From positions 1 to 8,418 of the forward strand of contig CACZPG010000015.1 of NCBI GenBank assembly GCA_902782965.1: a stretch of DNA of 8,418 nucleotides, in the 5' to 3' direction. This document shows positions 6,557-8,418 of this stretch, piece after piece. The position numbers and the translations under genes are program-made. Positions within the stretch are counted from its first letter, which is position 1. Each line of letters begins with the position of its first letter. Below the pieces are notes generated by a model that was not told the DNA's origin, did no database searches, and was given only the letters and a program-made list of their open reading frames with translations. The stretch is from an uncultured Lachnospiraceae bacterium. GTDB lineage: Bacteria; Bacillota; Clostridia; Lachnospirales; Lachnospiraceae.

Positions 6557-7558
6557 CTAATCTCCCAACATTGCAGCCCAGAACTGTTTAACTCTTTTCT
6601 CACTGAGTTTTGTGGAATCAAGAGTAACCTCTTTAATTACAAAGGGCTCTGTCTGTGATTTTCTCTGGAATACAAGAACAGCATTCATACCATTCGGATT
6701 TGACAGAGTCTCATTTCCGAAATTATACTCCTTCGAACCTATACCGGTTACAGTTATTTCCCTCTTATCACCATTATCAGATACTTCGTACTTCTGGATA
6801 CCGTTCTTCTCAGCTTTCTTGATTATTATTCTGAGAGGCGTTCCGTTCTCAGCATTCTGATCCATCAGTTCAGCTACCGCATGTCTTGTGTATTCATCCT
6901 CTGTATAAACAAGCGCTTCTCCGTATTTTGTCACGCCCTGTCCGGCACTTACAATAAGCATCGTCCAGGTTGCAGCCGCCAGAAGGAAGCATAGAATACC
7001 GGGAATAACAGTCCCTCTTACAGTCTTGCTCCTGTAAAGAGGATAGAATACTCCAAGCACCATCGCCAGTACAAAGAGCATAGCCTTTCTGGCTTCAAGA
7101 AAGAATACCAGCAGGGCATCTATCAAAAGTACTATGGTCAGAACCATTACACCAAGAGATACATACTTGAGATTATGTGGAATGTCATAAGCTTCTATCC
7201 TTGAAGTTTTTACAACCATAAGAACGAAAAATCCAAAAGCCAGATACATCAGTATTTCTGAACCAAGCAGAATCTTAGCTTTATCATCACTTTTCTCTTG
7301 AGCTGTCTTCTCAAGAGATTTCTTCATCTGATCCTCAGACATTCGAAAAGCATTCTTCTCAATTTTCTCATCCCATTCGGCAGCCTTTCCTCCAACATAG
7401 GAGGTATTGGTTCCGCTTCTGGCATAATCATTGGTCAGATGCTTCTTATTCTCTGAAATGGTCTGGCTCAGTGAATCATCCACCGGCACATCGAACATAC
7501 CATCGAAATCCATATCCTTCGGTTCATTATTTGTATTTGAATCCTTTTTTAACTCCAT
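6557..7558 (-). CDS. Membrane protein of unknown function, first gene of the ABC operon
   Basis: This is a 333-residue protein I do not recognise. Residues 1-95 are hydrophilic and charged, with an acidic FDGMFDVPVDD patch (18-28) and a Lys/Glu helix (about 63-95), and probably lie in the cytoplasm. Four hydrophobic segments follow: about 97-116, 131-153, 159-175 and 184-205. Residues 206-333 form a soluble domain with alternating strands (LRIIIKKAE, KYEVSD, REITVTG, AVLVFQRK, FVIKEVTL) and a C-terminal helix. Four segments would put this domain in the cytoplasm, but the basic loop YRSKTVRG between segments 3 and 4 argues against the simple topology, so its side is unresolved. The start at 7558 is preceded by AAGGA (7567-7571). 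The short gap to the ATPase gene suggests it is an accessory subunit or regulator of the ABC transporter; that is inference from position only. Confidence 0.85.
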   Translation of the reverse strand: MELKKDSNTNNEPKDMDFDGMFDVPVDDSLSQTISENKKHLTNDYARSGTNTSYVGGKAAEWDEKIEKNAFRMSEDQMKKSLEKTAQEKSDDKAKILLGSEILMYLAFGFFVLMVVKTSRIEAYDIPHNLKYVSLGVMVLTIVLLIDALLVFFLEARKAMLFVLAMVLGVFYPLYRSKTVRGTVIPGILCFLLAAATWTMLIVSAGQGVTKYGEALVYTEDEYTRHAVAELMDQNAENGTPLRIIIKKAEKNGIQKYEVSDNGDKREITVTGIGSKEYNFGNETLSNPNGMNAVLVFQRKSQTEPFVIKEVTLDSTKLSEKRVKQFWAAMLGD

Positions 7559-7563
7559 TATTT

Positions 7564-7599
7564 CTATCCTTCTTCATTAATTGGTGCTATCTGACTCAT
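7564..7599 (-). CDS. Possible 11-residue leader peptide upstream of the ABC operon
   Basis: An ATG at 7599 preceded by GAGGG (7605-7609) with five-base spacing opens the short frame MSQIAPINEEG and ends at TAG (7564-7566), five bases before the ATG of the membrane-protein gene. It is in a different frame from that gene. The AAGGA site of the main gene lies inside its last codons, which would allow translational coupling. The ribosome binding site is better than that of the gene it precedes. Translation is not proven; such short frames also arise by chance. Confidence 0.4.
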   Translation of the reverse strand: MSQIAPINEEG

Positions 7600-7625
7600 G
7601 CTGTCCCTCAAGGTGTCTGCACCAT

Positions 7626-7648
7626 AGTATATCACAGTACTTCGAACA
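7626..7648 (-). promoter_or_regulatory. Possible promoter of the membrane protein-ABC operon
   Basis: Between the terminator of the TerB-like gene and the operon start, the minus strand has TTGTTC followed 17 bases later by TATGGT. An overlapping TATACT (7626-7631) has five of six -10 matches but no good -35. A promoter is expected here because of the upstream terminator, but the exact boxes are uncertain. Confidence 0.3.
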
Positions 7649-7653
7649 ATCAT

Positions 7654-7702
7654 AGAAAAATGAGTCAATAGGCATTCCATGTTGAATCCTATTGACTCAT
7701 TT
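7654..7702 (-). terminator. Rho-independent terminator of the TerB-like gene
   Basis: There is a perfect 15-bp inverted repeat, AAATGAGTCAATAGG at 7658-7672 against CCTATTGACTCATTT at 7688-7702. The 15-base loop contains a small inner ATTC/GAAT pairing. On the minus strand the stem runs into TTTTTCTATG, giving a U-tract. It lies 11 bp after the stop of the TerB-like gene. The plus-strand side ends in TTTATAAATA, so it is less convincing in that direction. Confidence 0.85.
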
Positions 7703-7713
7703 ATAAATACATA

Positions 7714-8157
7714 TTATTTTCTGCTTTCTACATAACTTTCAAACTGTTTGATTACCTGCTCTTCAGCTTCGGAAACTTCTGAATCGGCTTTAATGATACT
7801 GTCCAGATATCCGGACATTTCTGCAAGAGAATCAGTAGAAACCTCATCGAGATATTTCTTTACATCATCCCAGGTCATGTTATGCTTATCATAAATGCTG
7901 CTTATTTCTTCAACTACTCTCTCCGGAAGCTTCTTCTTCTCGCTCGCAGCTCCGACATTCATATCTATCTCCATATATTCATCAAGAGATATGCTTCCGT
8001 CTACTGCTGCTGCATATACGGAAAGTGCAGCCACTGCCTTGCTTCTGTCAATAAGCTCAGACAATCTCTCTTCAGCCTGATCTGCTACATTTTGCTGCTC
8101 CGGTTTTGACTTGCTGTCATCATCGATACCAAAAAGCATCATACCAAATACGCCCAT
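7714..8157 (-). CDS. TerB-like small protein
   Basis: This 147-residue, mostly acidic and helical protein has two copies of the TerB-type motif: AAAVDGSISLDE (49-60; D53, G54, S57, E60) and IIKADSEVSEAE (121-132; D125, S129, E132). They lie about 72 residues apart, as in the pseudo-twofold helical TerB/DjlA-N fold, which is often a metal-binding or protein-interaction module. The first 11 residues (MGVFGMMLFGI) are hydrophobic, followed by an acidic linker, and could dock on a membrane. GGGGAGG (8166-8172) lies eight bases before ATG at 8157, which fixes this start over Met6 and Met7. A strong terminator closes the gene. It follows the aspartate kinase gene by 88 bp and may be co-transcribed with it. 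There is no tellurite-resistance cluster here, so TerB names a fold, not a function. Confidence 0.75.
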   Translation of the reverse strand: MGVFGMMLFGIDDDSKSKPEQQNVADQAEERLSELIDRSKAVAALSVYAAAVDGSISLDEYMEIDMNVGAASEKKKLPERVVEEISSIYDKHNMTWDDVKKYLDEVSTDSLAEMSGYLDSIIKADSEVSEAEEQVIKQFESYVESRK

Positions 8158-8245
8158 ATGTGTAACCTCCCCATATTAAATATCTATAGAATCTGTACTG
8201 ACGAAGTCTTAATTAACTCCATCAATATGATTCCACCCCATACAA

Positions 8246-8418
8246 CTACTCGTTACCGAGATTAAATTTATCATGAATTGCGTTAAGCGCTCTCTCTGTG
8301 TTCTTCTCGTTGATAAGAACTGTTACTCTTATCTCTGATGTAGAAATCATTCTGATGTTGATATTTGCATCATAGAGTGCTTCAAACATCTTAGCAGCAA
8401 CACCTGCATTTGTCTGCA
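8246..8418 (-). CDS. lysC: Aspartate kinase, C-terminal ACT domain, partial (5' end off window)
   Basis: Only the last 56 residues and the TAG stop (8246-8248) are present. They match the end of aspartate kinases: the second ACT domain begins with G-V-A-A-K-M-F-E-A-L, then NINIRMISTSEIRVTVLI and a closing helix ERALNAIHDKF. The MISTSEI block is highly characteristic of this family. Aspartate kinase phosphorylates aspartate in the first step of lysine, methionine and threonine synthesis, and its ACT domains bind the feedback-inhibiting amino acid. Firmicutes often have several isozymes (lysC, dapG, thrA-like); this short piece cannot tell which, so the symbol is generic. No clear terminator follows the stop. 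Confidence 0.92.
   Translation of the reverse strand, partial: QTNAGVAAKMFEALYDANINIRMISTSEIRVTVLINEKNTERALNAIHDKFNLGNE

Noticed and set aside
7559..7652. A possible T-box or other riboswitch in the operon leader
   Set aside because: Only short pairings (GGTG/CACC, GGTGC/GCACC) are present, with no T-box sequence or recognisable aptamer core.

Overview
All convincing genes in this window lie on the minus strand, so the window reads from right to left. Codon use is AT-leaning but not extreme, and ribosome binding sites are strong (GAGGG or GGGGAGG types). Together with an FtsX/MacB-type ABC exporter, a free-standing GGDEF protein and a secreted Tyr/Gly-rich protein, this suggests a low-to-moderate GC Firmicute, most likely a Lachnospiraceae member of the Butyrivibrio/Roseburia kind. 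That assignment rests on gene content and sequence style only. I see no rRNA, tRNA, CRISPR, insertion sequence or integrase.

Layout, in transcription order: (1) the last 56 codons of an aspartate kinase (8246-8418, running off the right edge); (2) a small soluble TerB-like protein (7714-8157), closed by a perfect 15-bp hairpin terminator; (3) a probable three-gene operon with gaps of about 70 bp: a four-segment membrane protein of unknown function (6557-7558), a MacB/LolD-type ABC ATPase (5782-6486) and a 1160-residue FtsX-type permease (2228-5710); (4) a cytosolic protein with two GGDEF-type domains (1098-2063), ending in a hairpin that contains its own stop codon; (5) the N-terminal 322 residues of a secreted protein with a signal peptide (1-966), running off the left edge. 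No gap between genes exceeds about 165 bp.

The most unusual gene is the permease. Between its first two membrane segments it carries about 320 residues of nearly uninterrupted heptads. The pattern is mirror-symmetric about a short Pro/Trp/Pro turn near residue 439, including a matching 11-residue stutter at each base. This predicts an antiparallel coiled-coil hairpin with arms of about 150 residues, long enough (roughly 20 nm) to reach across much of a Gram-positive wall. One arm has a Leu/Ala core and the other a Tyr/Gly core, which suits large-to-small packing.

The GGDEF protein is also odd. Its first domain keeps the GGDEF signature but has substitutions at a metal-binding and a guanine-binding position. 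Its second domain has lost the GGDEF signature but keeps an RxxD motif at exactly the inhibitory-site spacing, so the protein may sense c-di-GMP rather than, or as well as, make it. Smaller points are a possible 11-codon leader ORF before the ABC operon, a duplicated ribosome-binding-site/start unit before the secreted protein, and phased AT-rich repeats upstream of the GGDEF gene.
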